This document shows, one piece after another, positions 16,572 through 25,510 of a stretch of 64,000 nt of DNA (the first letter of the stretch is position 1; each line of letters starts with the position of its first letter). Both the position numbers and the translations under genes were made by a program. The DNA lies in the NCBI GenBank assembly GCA_016287075.1, contig JAEEVC010000009.1:36135-100134 (forward strand), written 5' to 3'. Under the pieces are notes generated by a model, which saw only the letters and a list, made by a program, of their open reading frames with translations, did not search any database and was not told where the DNA came from. Source of the DNA: Bacteroidales bacterium (GTDB lineage: Bacteria; Bacteroidota; Bacteroidia; Bacteroidales; UBA932).

Positions 16572-18136
16572 TCCTGGATATGGCCGTAAGAGGTTTCTGC
16601 GGTCGGATAGGGGAACAGCAATTGTGCCGGAGCGGGGAACTGGATGCCTCCCTGGACCAAAAAGGCGTATTTCGCGTAGCGCAGGAAACGTTTTACGAAG
16701 GGGAGGATCTGTCCTTCTCCCAGCATCTCGATAACGTATTCCCGGAGGAGCAGCTGGTCCATATCCGCTTCCCACCGGGTGGTCCCGTCCGGATTGTCGT
16801 AGCCTGTACGGATGATGTTTTCGGGGGTGATGGCTTCGTCGTCCCCGCGGTGGGAATGGATTTCGTTGATGGCACCGAGGAAGGTGGTGAGGTCTTTCCG
16901 GGCGAAGGCGTCCTCCGCGATGGTCAGGTACAGTTCGGACAGGCGGAACATGGGCAGGCGGTTCCGGTAAACGGAGGTCGAGGACGCGTAATACTTATAA
17001 GGGATATAACCCGCACCGGAGAAACGGAGCTGCATGGCCGGGCCGCGGATGTCGCTGATGAGCGTGATCGCCTGTCCGGGATCGCCTTCCTTCTCTGCGG
17101 GAATCATGCCGACGGGCGATTCAAAAAGTGCCGAGACGACGGCCGGGTCGATCCGGATGCCGCTGTAACTGATGTCCGTGAAGAAATAGGGCTGGACGGT
17201 GGAATACAGGTCCGGGACCTCGAGCGTGAAGAGATGTTCCGTGGAGAAAGTCCAGTCTCGCTGGTCGTTGTCGGGGTTGCTCAGCTGGGCGATCGGGTCG
17301 ATCCACCGGACAACCTCTTTCTCGAGCACCTCGTCGATGATTTCCTGCGCCAGTTCGGCCGCTTCCCGGTGTTCCCCCTCCCAGAGCAGGACCCGGGCCT
17401 TGAGGCCTTTGGCCGCATAGTAATTGAGGTGGCGCGTCCGGTTGTCCCAGAATCCGTTGGTGTTGACGGAGGTCAGGAAGGATTCGGACACGTTGCCGCG
17501 GACCGGGTCGGCCGAGAGCATTGAGATGGCCTCGTTGACATCGGCCATGAGCATCCGGGCGGTTTCCGCATAGGTGTTCTGGACGGTCGGTTCCTTCTCA
17601 TAGGTGCGGACATAGGGAACGGTCATCTTGCCCGCGTTCTCCCCGTCCCAGTTTTCGCGCCCCCACATGCGGAGGATGTCGAAATGGATCCAGGCCCGCA
17701 GGCCGAGGAGTTCTCCCCTGAAAAGCCGGTATTCGGTCTCGTCCGAGACCACGTCACGCCGGGCATCCAGTTCCTGGAGCATCTTGTTGATGTTGGCGAT
17801 GGCATGATAGCCGCTCTGCCACATCGCCGTGATGATCGGGAAGGTGACGGCGTTGGTGTAGTTGTGGTTCTGGAGGGAGATATAGTTGTTGCTGTGCTGC
17901 GCCGCATAGGGGAATGCGGTCAGGTCGCTCACGAACCAGGTGTAATCCCTTCCGTAGCACTCTGGCTGCGCCATGCAGAGGTAGATGCCGGAGAGGGCTT
18001 CCTGGAATCCGTTCCGGGAAGAGAAGAGCTGTGTGTCGGAAATCTGGGTGGAAGAGGTGGCGGTGAGCCACTCGTCGCAGGACGGGAGACCCAGGAGAAG
18101 GCCGGCTGAGGCCAGGAGGATCGTAATCTTTTTCAT
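16568..18136 (-). CDS. SusD/RagB-family nutrient-binding lipoprotein
   Basis: A 522-residue SusD-like lipoprotein, start at 18136 giving MKKITILLASAGLLLGLPSCDEWL with Cys at about residue 20. The TPR-rich SusD fold is shown by FQEALSGIYLCMAQ, YHAIANINKMLQEL, FRGELLGLRAWIHFDILRMWG (the conserved RA.ayf.l...fG block) and the C-terminal MFRLSELYLTIAEDAF. It caps the SusC barrel as a lid and captures ligand. It starts 4 nt after the susC stop. Association with the metalloprotease suggests a peptide ligand; the sequence does not prove it. Confidence 0.93.
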   Translation of the reverse strand: MKKITILLASAGLLLGLPSCDEWLTATSSTQISDTQLFSSRNGFQEALSGIYLCMAQPECYGRDYTWFVSDLTAFPYAAQHSNNYISLQNHNYTNAVTFPIITAMWQSGYHAIANINKMLQELDARRDVVSDETEYRLFRGELLGLRAWIHFDILRMWGRENWDGENAGKMTVPYVRTYEKEPTVQNTYAETARMLMADVNEAISMLSADPVRGNVSESFLTSVNTNGFWDNRTRHLNYYAAKGLKARVLLWEGEHREAAELAQEIIDEVLEKEVVRWIDPIAQLSNPDNDQRDWTFSTEHLFTLEVPDLYSTVQPYFFTDISYSGIRIDPAVVSALFESPVGMIPAEKEGDPGQAITLISDIRGPAMQLRFSGAGYIPYKYYASSTSVYRNRLPMFRLSELYLTIAEDAFARKDLTTFLGAINEIHSHRGDDEAITPENIIRTGYDNPDGTTRWEADMDQLLLREYVIEMLGEGQILPFVKRFLRYAKYAFLVQGGIQFPAPAQLLFPYPTAETSYGHIQE

Positions 18137-18140
18137 GGCT

Positions 18141-21100
18141 TCAGAAGGTTGCGGTGACGGACAGGGAGAAGGAACGGGCATACGGATAGGATGTGCCGCG
18201 TTCGATCTCGATGGATGAGAAGGTATAGAGGTCATTGGCGTAGAGCGTCGTCCTCAGGCGCTGCAGGGACAGTTTCCGCGCCCATTTGAGCGGCAGCTCG
18301 TAATAGAGCGAGAGCGAACTCAGATGCAGGACATTGTTCCGCTGGACGAAGCGGGTGGTCGGCATGGTCATGTTCGTGTTGATGGCATTCTCGTCGTACG
18401 AGACGCTGGTGTCCTTGACGCCGTTCCGGTACTGGGCCACCTGCCCCTTTTCGAACCAGCGTCCCGAAAAGATGCGCCGGTCCACATTGTTTTCGATGTA
18501 GGTGTTCTCCACCTTGTTCACCAGGGTGCTGTTGTACAGATAGCCTCCGGCGTAGAAGGTGGAGACGACATTGAAGCCGAATCCCTTGATTTCGCCGTTG
18601 AACCCGAAATTGCCGTTGATGAGCGGATCGGAGGAACCGGCGTAAGCGAGGTTCGTCGCCTTCCAGGTGTCGGTCAGGTTGCCGTTCCTGTCGATGAAGA
18701 TCTCGTTGCCGTCGATCGGGTTGACGCCGAGGGAGGGGACGGCCCAGATGGCATGGACCGGGACCCCGTTGTAGTACTGGATGACCGGCGTGAGCTGGTG
18801 CGTCTCCTCCGCGGCGGCCTGCTGCTGGGCATTGTACGCCTCCAGGGCGTCGGAAATCTCCAGGACGCGGTTGTCGTTGGTCGCGGCCTTGCCGAAGATG
18901 CTGAAATAGGAGGCGCCGCGCTGCCAGAGGATGTAACTGAGCTGCAGTTCGATACCCTTGTTGCGGACGATGCCGAGGTTGTCGCTGACCGTCGGGAATC
19001 CGGTGGAAGGGAGGATGGACCGCGCGAACACCAGGTTCCGGGTATCGGCGATGTAGGCATCCAGGATCATGTTGATGCGCGCGGTGCGGAAGTCGATGCC
19101 GACGTTGTAGTCCATCTTTTCCTCCCAGCCGAGGTTGCGGTTTTCCATCGTGGTCAGGTGGGCGCCGGAGAAGCCGTTGTAGTAGCCCTGGCTGAAATAG
19201 GAATAGACCGGCAGGGACGTGTTGGTCGTGAAATTCTGGTTGCCGGAGGAACCCACCGAGCCGCGGAGTTTCAGCTGGCGGAGCCAGGACGCATCCTTGA
19301 GGAAGGCCTCCTTGTGGATGTTCCAGGCGAGTCCGGCGCTCCAGAACAGGCCCCAGTGGCGGTCCGTCCCGAAGACGGAGGAGGCACTGGCCTTGAGGGT
19401 GGCGTCGGCCATGTAGCGGTTGTCGTAGGTATAGCCGCCGGTCAGGAGGGCGCCGAGGTTGCGGTTGAGGCCGTCTCCGCCCGACGGCACCAGGTCAGGC
19501 GCATATTGGCGGGCGTAGGTGATGGAGGTCATGTTGCTGTTCGGGAAGCCGACGGTGTAGTGCATGATCTCTTCGTACTTCGTCTCGGAGATGTTGTACT
19601 GGGCGGTGGCGAAGATGTCATGGACGTCCGCGACCTTGTGGTTGTACGTCGCGGTCACGTCGGCCGAAAAGGTCGTGTAGGTTCCGTTGGAAACATTGTA
19701 GGACCCCCTGTTCAGCCGGTCGTCCTCGTTGGCGATGATCTTCTTGACGAAGGAGGTGTGCTCGGCAGGGAGGAAATCCTCCGACTCGGTCTTGTGCTCG
19801 GTGACGCCGGCGCGCCCGACGATGCGGAGGCTCGGAAGCATCTGGTATTCAACGTACAGGTTGTCCGTGAAGTCCATGTAGCCGTTGAGATAGCGCGTGC
19901 CGACGGCCGCGTTCCACATCGGATTCGCGATGAGTTGGTTGTGCGAGATCGTCACGCCGTTCGAACCGGTGAACGTCGCGGGGGCGACGATCTTCTTCAG
20001 GTGGCCGTCCTCGTCGTACGGGGTGAAATAGGGGTTCATGACCGCATACTCGGAGAAACTCCCGTACGGGGAATCCTCGCTCTTCATGAAGCCGATGCTC
20101 ATGATGTTCCGGAAGGTCCACTTGTCCTTGCGGTAGGAGAGGTTGATATCGCCGGAGATGTTCTGGCGGTAGGAACCCTTCATCGTTCCGTTGACCCGGT
20201 TGTAGGCGAAGGTGGCGAAGGCCTTGAGGTCCTTGGCGCCGAGTTCCACCCCGATGGAGTGCTTGTTGCCGATGCCGAGCCGGAGGGGCTTTGAGAGCCA
20301 GTAGGTGCTCTCGCCCTCCGTGGCGCGCTTGAGCCGCTGGTAATAGAGTTCGGACCAGGGCGTGATATCCTGGCTGTCCCGGTTGGGGTAGTAGAAGCCT
20401 TCCCGGCGTTCCACTTCCAGCTTTTCCAGGGCGTTGCAGAGGTTGTAGCTCGTCAGGTCCGGGGCTTCGAGGGTGACGCTGCCGGTGTAGGTCACCGCCG
20501 CGCGGTTGCCCGTGAGGGCCTTGGTCTCGATGACGATGACGCCGTTGGCGCCCTTGGAGCCGTAGATGGCCTTGGCGGAGGCGTCCTTGAGGATGGTGAT
20601 GGACTGGACGCGGTTCATGTCCATGTCCGTGATTTTCTGCAGGGAGGTTTCGAAGCCGTCCAGGATGAACAGCGGGGTGTTGCCGGAGTTCAGGTAGTCG
20701 CTCTTGAGGGACTGGGTGGCGGTCGAGAGGGTCGAGGCGCCGCGGATCTGGATGTCGGCCATCGCGTTCGGGTCGGAGCCGGCGGCGAGGTTCTCGAGGA
20801 CGACCATCGACGGGTCGATGACTTTCAGCGAGGCGATGACGTTGGCGTTGGAGATCTTCTTGATCTCATCCGAGGTGACGGTCTGCACCGAACCGGTGAA
20901 ACTGTCCTTCCGGCGGGTGAAGATGCCGGTGACGACCGTCTCCTGCAGGGTCTCGGAGTCCAGCTCCAGGTAGATGTCCAGCCTCTCGCCCTGGGGGATG
21001 CCGGAAACCTTGAACTCCTGGGTCTTGTAGCCCATGATTTCCACGAGGATTGTGGCGGACGCCGGGAGGCCCGTCAGGACGAACTGGCCGTCGGCGTTCG

Positions 21101-21284
21101 TGAGGACACCGAACTTCCGGTCCAGGGTGATGACGCCCACGCCGGGGAAACGTTCGCCGGTTTCGTCATAGACGGTGCCGCTCACCGTCCGCCCCGACGT
21201 TTTCTGGGCGGAAAGGGGCAGCAGCGGCAGCAGGGCGAGGAAACCGGCGAATACAATCCTTCGCAGGAAATTCCTGTTCCGCAT
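18141..21284 (-). CDS. SusC/RagA-family TonB-linked outer membrane protein
   Basis: A 1047-residue TonB-dependent transporter. The start at 21284 (MRNRNFLRR, then hydrophobic LLPLLPLSAQ) provides the signal peptide. A carboxypeptidase-like regulatory domain follows (VSGTVYDETGERFPGVGV ... GYKTQEFKVSG), then a TonB-box/plug region (LQETVVTGIFTRRKDSFTGS, IQIRGASTL, PLFILDGFE, ITILKDASAKAIYGSKGANG). The remainder is a 22-strand barrel ending in an aromatic residue (SLSVTATF). It is the first gene of the seven-gene operon and forms the transport pore with the SusD partner. No sigma/anti-sigma pair or hybrid sensor lies beside it. Confidence 0.95.
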   Translation of the reverse strand: MRNRNFLRRIVFAGFLALLPLLPLSAQKTSGRTVSGTVYDETGERFPGVGVITLDRKFGVLTNADGQFVLTGLPASATILVEIMGYKTQEFKVSGIPQGERLDIYLELDSETLQETVVTGIFTRRKDSFTGSVQTVTSDEIKKISNANVIASLKVIDPSMVVLENLAAGSDPNAMADIQIRGASTLSTATQSLKSDYLNSGNTPLFILDGFETSLQKITDMDMNRVQSITILKDASAKAIYGSKGANGVIVIETKALTGNRAAVTYTGSVTLEAPDLTSYNLCNALEKLEVERREGFYYPNRDSQDITPWSELYYQRLKRATEGESTYWLSKPLRLGIGNKHSIGVELGAKDLKAFATFAYNRVNGTMKGSYRQNISGDINLSYRKDKWTFRNIMSIGFMKSEDSPYGSFSEYAVMNPYFTPYDEDGHLKKIVAPATFTGSNGVTISHNQLIANPMWNAAVGTRYLNGYMDFTDNLYVEYQMLPSLRIVGRAGVTEHKTESEDFLPAEHTSFVKKIIANEDDRLNRGSYNVSNGTYTTFSADVTATYNHKVADVHDIFATAQYNISETKYEEIMHYTVGFPNSNMTSITYARQYAPDLVPSGGDGLNRNLGALLTGGYTYDNRYMADATLKASASSVFGTDRHWGLFWSAGLAWNIHKEAFLKDASWLRQLKLRGSVGSSGNQNFTTNTSLPVYSYFSQGYYNGFSGAHLTTMENRNLGWEEKMDYNVGIDFRTARINMILDAYIADTRNLVFARSILPSTGFPTVSDNLGIVRNKGIELQLSYILWQRGASYFSIFGKAATNDNRVLEISDALEAYNAQQQAAAEETHQLTPVIQYYNGVPVHAIWAVPSLGVNPIDGNEIFIDRNGNLTDTWKATNLAYAGSSDPLINGNFGFNGEIKGFGFNVVSTFYAGGYLYNSTLVNKVENTYIENNVDRRIFSGRWFEKGQVAQYRNGVKDTSVSYDENAINTNMTMPTTRFVQRNNVLHLSSLSLYYELPLKWARKLSLQRLRTTLYANDLYTFSSIEIERGTSYPYARSFSLSVTATF

Positions 21285-21382
21285 AAAAATAGAAGCCCGT
21301 TTTGTGTTTCGGGTTATACTTAAACTAGTAACCAAGGCAATACACTGTCAAATTGTTACTTCAAATGCAAACTTTACCTCTA

Positions 21383-21413
21383 CAAATTTAAGCATTTTTT
21401 AAGAATTTGCAAA
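21383..21413 (-). promoter_or_regulatory. Promoter of the SusC/SusD-protease operon
   Basis: Minus-strand TTTG (21410-21413), 19-nt spacer, TAAATTTG (21383-21390): a perfect match to the Bacteroidetes housekeeping consensus. The leader to the susC start is about 95 nt and AT-rich, unlike the coding surroundings. Confidence 0.8.
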
Positions 21414-21440
21414 ATAGTAACCATTCGATTTTGCACAGGG

Positions 21441-24239
21441 TTACATTCCTCCGGTGAAAATATCGAGGGGTGGCAATCCGATAAAACGGGTGGTTGATTG
21501 GATCTTGTTCAGGCGGAAGCGGAGGTTGAGCAGGAAATACCGGCCGTAGGAAGGCGTCCACTGGCGGTAGCGGAAATCCGACCCGCCCGTGATGTGGAAG
21601 CGCGTCCCGCTGTTGAGCAGGTCATTTCCGCTGACGGATACGGCCAGCCGTCCTTTCAGGAAGGTTTTCCCGACCACGGCGTCCAGGAAATGGAAGGTTG
21701 TTCCGGCGGTTGTTTCCGGGGTGACCCGCCGGGCTTCCGTCCGGTACGCGAACGAAACGAAATAACCCTTTGTCCATTGCTTCAGGATGTCCAGCCAGGG
21801 TTGATGGCACAGGCAGTTCATTACATTGTCGCCGAGGTTGTTCCAGTCTTTTGTGAAAGCGATGGTATAACCCGCTTTCACACGGAATGTCCGGCTCGGC
21901 TTGACCTGGATGTCAAGGCTGGAGGACACGGTCCCCTCGTGCAGGATGGCAAGGCATTCGGACAGGTAGGCGGGATGCGCGGAGCGGCTTCCGCCGAACC
22001 GCCATTCGAACGAAGTTTTCCAAGGCGGGATCCGCCCCTGCCAGGTTGCGTTTGCCGACGCCGTCCAGGTGCCGTTAGCGTTGACGAATGTCGTAAGCGA
22101 GGATCCCTGTACAGCGTCATATCCGCCCCATCCATCGATATGCGTATCTACTTGGAAATAAGTGGTTTGAGACACGATTGCACGTCTGACGGCGGAGGCT
22201 GATGCGTCAATCAGGATGGATGAGACCAGTTTCTTGCCGAAAGGAGTGGAACTCCATCCAACTTGAAGGGTGTGTTGCTCCGCAGGTTTCAGGTCCGGGT
22301 TGCCGGCCTTGAGGAAATACGGGGAACGGTCGTCGATCCGGGGTCGGAATTGTTCGATGGCCGGCGCTTCGGAACGCCAGGTGTAGCCAAGCGTGAACAG
22401 TTTCTTCCGCAGGGAGAACAGGATGCCGGGCAGGAAATAGACCTTCCCTTCGGAAACCGTTTCCGGGTAGGATTCCCGGTCCAGGATCCGTTCCCAGGAG
22501 GACTGGAAGGAAAGCGTGCCGCTGAGGTCTCCGGAGGAGAAGGTAAAACCGGTTCCGACGTAGGTCCGCATCCCGTCCCAGGTGTAGTTGAACGTATTGG
22601 TCGGATCGACGGTCGGGTGGAGGGGATCGAGGAGGTCGAGGGCGTAGTCGTTCCGGGTTTTGCTGAAGCGGTTGAAGCCGGCGGACAGGGAACCGGTGAG
22701 GGTGATCGTCGGCTTGTCTATCAGTCGTTTCCGTATGGCTGCATCTGCCCCGGCCTTCCAGTTTTGACCCAATCCGTCGACCGTCAGGTGCCTTTTGAGG
22801 AAGGTGGATTTGAGCGTGTCGGCGCGGACGGATTCGTTCCGGCTGTTGCCGGTCTCCCAATATGCGTCCAAACTGGGATACCAGCCACTGCTGCTGAGGT
22901 CGTTTTTCCAGTCGATCCGTCCGGCATAGCTCCAGTCCCTGCCGTCCTCGTGCAGGATTTCATGCCGGGAACGGTCCTGCAGGCCGGCCGTTTCGATCTC
23001 CTGCCGGGTTTCCCTTCCGGCTTCGGCGGAAGAGAAGGAAAACCGGTGCTGGGTGGACAGGCTTTTGATGCGGGCGTTGTTGACGGCGCCGTTGACAAGG
23101 ACGTTGTGGCGGAGGCCGCTTCTTCCGGCGTTGGCGGATTCGGAAATCATCCGCGCGGGGGTCTGATCGGTTTTCAGGTATTCCGTCAGGGCCCTGTTCG
23201 CGGAACGGGTGTAATCCTTTTCGGTGATATAATTGAAAATCAGCGAATTCCCCATGAGCCTGTCGCCCCAGTATTTCTCCATGTATGCGTTGGCGACCGC
23301 TTTCTCGTGATAGTCGGAAAGGGAGCCGCCCGGATACGCGTAGAAATTGGAGGCGTTGTCGCTGCGGCCGATGTTGTTCAGGTTGGTCTTCAGGGAGAGC
23401 AGCAGCTTCTCCGAATAGAAGTGGGCGGAGATCCCTCCCTGGTACCTGAGCTGGTTTTTTCCGTCTTCGCCCACCTGGCCATCCAGGCCGCCCGATGCAA
23501 GGGCATGGGCCTGGAAGGCGCTGAAAATGGGCGTTTTGGTGGCTATGTCGAGGACACGGTCTTTCCGTCCGTTGTACGTACCGCGCATGCGGTCTTCAAC
23601 GGACCGTTCCTCGTACATCCGGATTTGGGTGACCTCTTCCGCCGGGATGGCGTTCAGGGGCGTCAGGGCATTGCTACCGTAGATCAGCCTTCCGTTGACA
23701 TAAGTCCGCTTGATGGGGACGCCGTCTGCGTATAGGGTCCCGTTCCTGAGGGAGATGCCGGGCATCTGCCGGAGGATTTCCAGGGCATTGTCCCCGTCCA
23801 TCACCTGGACGGCGGCGGCATGGTAAACGGTCGTGTCGCCCCGGTGGGTGACGGGCGGGACGGTTGCCTTCACGGCGGCCCCCTTCAATTCCACCGGTAT
23901 CCGTTTCAGAATGACGTAGATGACCGTTTCCCCCTCCTCGGCATCTGCGCTGAAGTCTTCCGTGAAATAGCCGTCTTTCCGGACGCACAGGCGGATGGGG
24001 CCGGGGCGGACTTTTGAGAAAAGGTATCCGCCCCGGTCGCCGCTGACGCTGGAAAGGCTGTCCCGGTCCGCCTGGTACAGCACCAGATGCGCCCCCTGGA
24101 CGGGCAATTGGATGCGCACGTCCTTATTCCCCAGGAACTCTTCATAGACAAATCCAGTTACCCGCCCTTCCGGTTCTCCGGCAAGGGCGGGCGTGGAAAA
24201 CAGCAGGGCCCCGGCAAGGATCAGTGAAGTTATATTCAT
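21441..24239 (-). CDS. Outer membrane beta-barrel protein with carboxypeptidase-like N-terminal domain
   Basis: A 932-residue protein of the Bacteroidetes outer-membrane beta-barrel family related to TonB-dependent receptors. After the signal peptide (ending TPALAG) comes a carboxypeptidase regulatory-like domain (about 25-115), a plug-like segment (VMDGDNALEILRQMPGISLRNGTLYADG, about 145-175; VNGRLIYG; IPAEEVTQIRMYEERS) and a barrel of about 700 residues ending FLLNLRFRLNKI plus a tail. It lacks a clear TonB box and has no SusD partner. Relatives often serve in surface attachment or assembly rather than glycan import, so substrate and role stay open. A fragment matching its C-terminal end lies at 61867-61986. 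Confidence 0.8.
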   Translation of the reverse strand: MNITSLILAGALLFSTPALAGEPEGRVTGFVYEEFLGNKDVRIQLPVQGAHLVLYQADRDSLSSVSGDRGGYLFSKVRPGPIRLCVRKDGYFTEDFSADAEEGETVIYVILKRIPVELKGAAVKATVPPVTHRGDTTVYHAAAVQVMDGDNALEILRQMPGISLRNGTLYADGVPIKRTYVNGRLIYGSNALTPLNAIPAEEVTQIRMYEERSVEDRMRGTYNGRKDRVLDIATKTPIFSAFQAHALASGGLDGQVGEDGKNQLRYQGGISAHFYSEKLLLSLKTNLNNIGRSDNASNFYAYPGGSLSDYHEKAVANAYMEKYWGDRLMGNSLIFNYITEKDYTRSANRALTEYLKTDQTPARMISESANAGRSGLRHNVLVNGAVNNARIKSLSTQHRFSFSSAEAGRETRQEIETAGLQDRSRHEILHEDGRDWSYAGRIDWKNDLSSSGWYPSLDAYWETGNSRNESVRADTLKSTFLKRHLTVDGLGQNWKAGADAAIRKRLIDKPTITLTGSLSAGFNRFSKTRNDYALDLLDPLHPTVDPTNTFNYTWDGMRTYVGTGFTFSSGDLSGTLSFQSSWERILDRESYPETVSEGKVYFLPGILFSLRKKLFTLGYTWRSEAPAIEQFRPRIDDRSPYFLKAGNPDLKPAEQHTLQVGWSSTPFGKKLVSSILIDASASAVRRAIVSQTTYFQVDTHIDGWGGYDAVQGSSLTTFVNANGTWTASANATWQGRIPPWKTSFEWRFGGSRSAHPAYLSECLAILHEGTVSSSLDIQVKPSRTFRVKAGYTIAFTKDWNNLGDNVMNCLCHQPWLDILKQWTKGYFVSFAYRTEARRVTPETTAGTTFHFLDAVVGKTFLKGRLAVSVSGNDLLNSGTRFHITGGSDFRYRQWTPSYGRYFLLNLRFRLNKIQSTTRFIGLPPLDIFTGGM

Positions 24240-24264
24240 ATTATTGTACAGTTTACAGGTCCTG

Positions 24265-24272
24265 CAAATTTA
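24265..24272 (-). promoter_or_regulatory. Candidate -7 box of the outer membrane beta-barrel gene
   Basis: Minus-strand TAAATTTG matches TAnnTTTG, 25 nt before the start codon. At the right distance upstream there is only a weak TTTC, so this promoter is less certain than the others. Confidence 0.45.
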
Positions 24273-24299
24273 CTATTTTCCCTCCAAGAAAAGAAATGT

Positions 24300-24453
24300 G
24301 AAATAATAACCCGTATCACCGGTGGCTGCTGCTTCGCAGCCCTGTCCGGGTAAATGACACCGGTCAAACAGAAATAGTAACCTGCACCACCGGTGTCTGC
24401 TGCTTCGCAGCCCTGTCCGGGTAAATGCCACCGGTGATGCAGGTTACTATTTC
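24300..24453. repeat. Palindromic repeat element, family 2 (two tandem units)
   Basis: Two head-to-tail units (24300-24370 and 24371-24453). Each holds a nearly identical 48-nt core (24317-24364 and 24388-24435) containing a small GCTGC-TTC-GCAGC hairpin and a CCC/GGG stem. In the second unit the core is enclosed by 25-nt arms (24371-24395 and 24429-24453) that are inverted copies with one mismatch; the first unit starts with a diverged copy of the same arm. The whole 335-nt intergenic space between divergent genes contains only this element and the two promoters. Confidence 0.8.
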
Positions 24454-24535
24454 CATTTCATTCAGGTTGAAATGAATGATCGGGGCGCTGTAGTGTGACG
24501 GTGGGTGACCTGAAAAGACGGTCGCGGCGGGGAGA

Positions 24536-24567
24536 TTTGCAGTTGCGGCAAAAATAAGTTATCTTTG
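24536..24567 (+). promoter_or_regulatory. Promoter of the lipid A acyltransferase gene
   Basis: TTTG (24536-24539), 20-nt spacer, TATCTTTG (24560-24567). The start codon at 24575 is only 8 nt after the -7 box, so the transcript probably has no leader or one of a few bases. Confidence 0.7.
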
Positions 24568-24574
24568 CTTTTCC

Positions 24575-25504
24575 ATGGACAAGGTGAAACTCAATCCCCT
24601 CCAGGGGTTCGTGCTGGGACTGATGCGGCTGCTCGGAAGGCTGCCGAAGGGCTTCCATTTCGCGATGGCGGATTTCATCGCGTGGTTCGCCCGGCGGGTG
24701 CTGCACTACCGGGAGCAGGTCGTCACGGTCAACCTCGCGCGCAGTTTCCCCGAGCTGAAATACTGGGAGCTGGAGCCCCTTGCCAAGGAGTTTTACCGCC
24801 ACTTCGCCGACCTCTTCACGGAGGTGGTCCGGTATTCGGTTTTCCAGGGAGAAAAGGGGCGGAAACGCCTCAGGGACAGCCATATCCTCGAAGTGAACGA
24901 CGTCTCGCTGGTGAACCGCCTGCTGGAGACGACCCCGAGCGTGATGGTCCTGAACAGCCACCTTGGCAACTGGGAACTGTTCGGCGGCATCTCCGAATGC
25001 GGGTATGATCCGAAGGAGCCGTTTGCGCTCCGGCCCGGCCATATCGTGGCCGTGTACAAGGAGATGACCAGCAAATTCTCCGACGGCCTGTTCGAAGCCT
25101 GCCGCCTCGGACCGGTCATGGGGACGGATTTCGACGGCTATGTCGAGTCTTCCCAGGTCATGCGCTTTGCGCTGAAGAACCGTGACCGGAAGCGTTTCTA
25201 CATGTTCAACACCGACCAGTCGCCCTACGGCAATGCGGCCTGGACGGAGGTGGAATTCCTCCACCAGCCCACCCGGGCGATGCTCGGCGGCGCTTCGCTG
25301 GCCTGCCGGCTGCACTATTCGGTCGTCTATCTCCACTGGTCCCGTCCGGAGCGCGGGCGGTACGAAGCGCGGTTCATCCCGATCTGCGAAGATGCCTCGA
25401 CAATGACCCCCGAAGGGATCATGCAGGAATTCTACCGCCTCCTCGAGGCCAATATCCGGGAGGATCCCGCCATGTACCTCTGGACCCACAAACGCTGGAA
25501 ATAA
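24575..25504 (+). CDS. Lipid A biosynthesis acyltransferase (LpxL/HtrB-like)
   Basis: A 309-residue inner-membrane acyltransferase. NSHLGNWELFGG (residues 127-138) carries the HX4E catalytic motif (H129, E134) of the LpxL/LpxM family, preceded by a single N-terminal hydrophobic helix region and the family pattern NLARSFPE at about 53-60. It transfers a secondary acyl chain to the lipid A precursor; Bacteroidetes usually carry one such enzyme, giving penta-acylated lipid A. The start is supported by the promoter 8 nt upstream. DUF4831 follows 6 nt downstream. Confidence 0.9.
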   Translation: MDKVKLNPLQGFVLGLMRLLGRLPKGFHFAMADFIAWFARRVLHYREQVVTVNLARSFPELKYWELEPLAKEFYRHFADLFTEVVRYSVFQGEKGRKRLRDSHILEVNDVSLVNRLLETTPSVMVLNSHLGNWELFGGISECGYDPKEPFALRPGHIVAVYKEMTSKFSDGLFEACRLGPVMGTDFDGYVESSQVMRFALKNRDRKRFYMFNTDQSPYGNAAWTEVEFLHQPTRAMLGGASLACRLHYSVVYLHWSRPERGRYEARFIPICEDASTMTPEGIMQEFYRLLEANIREDPAMYLWTHKRWK

Positions 25505-25510
25505 TTCATT

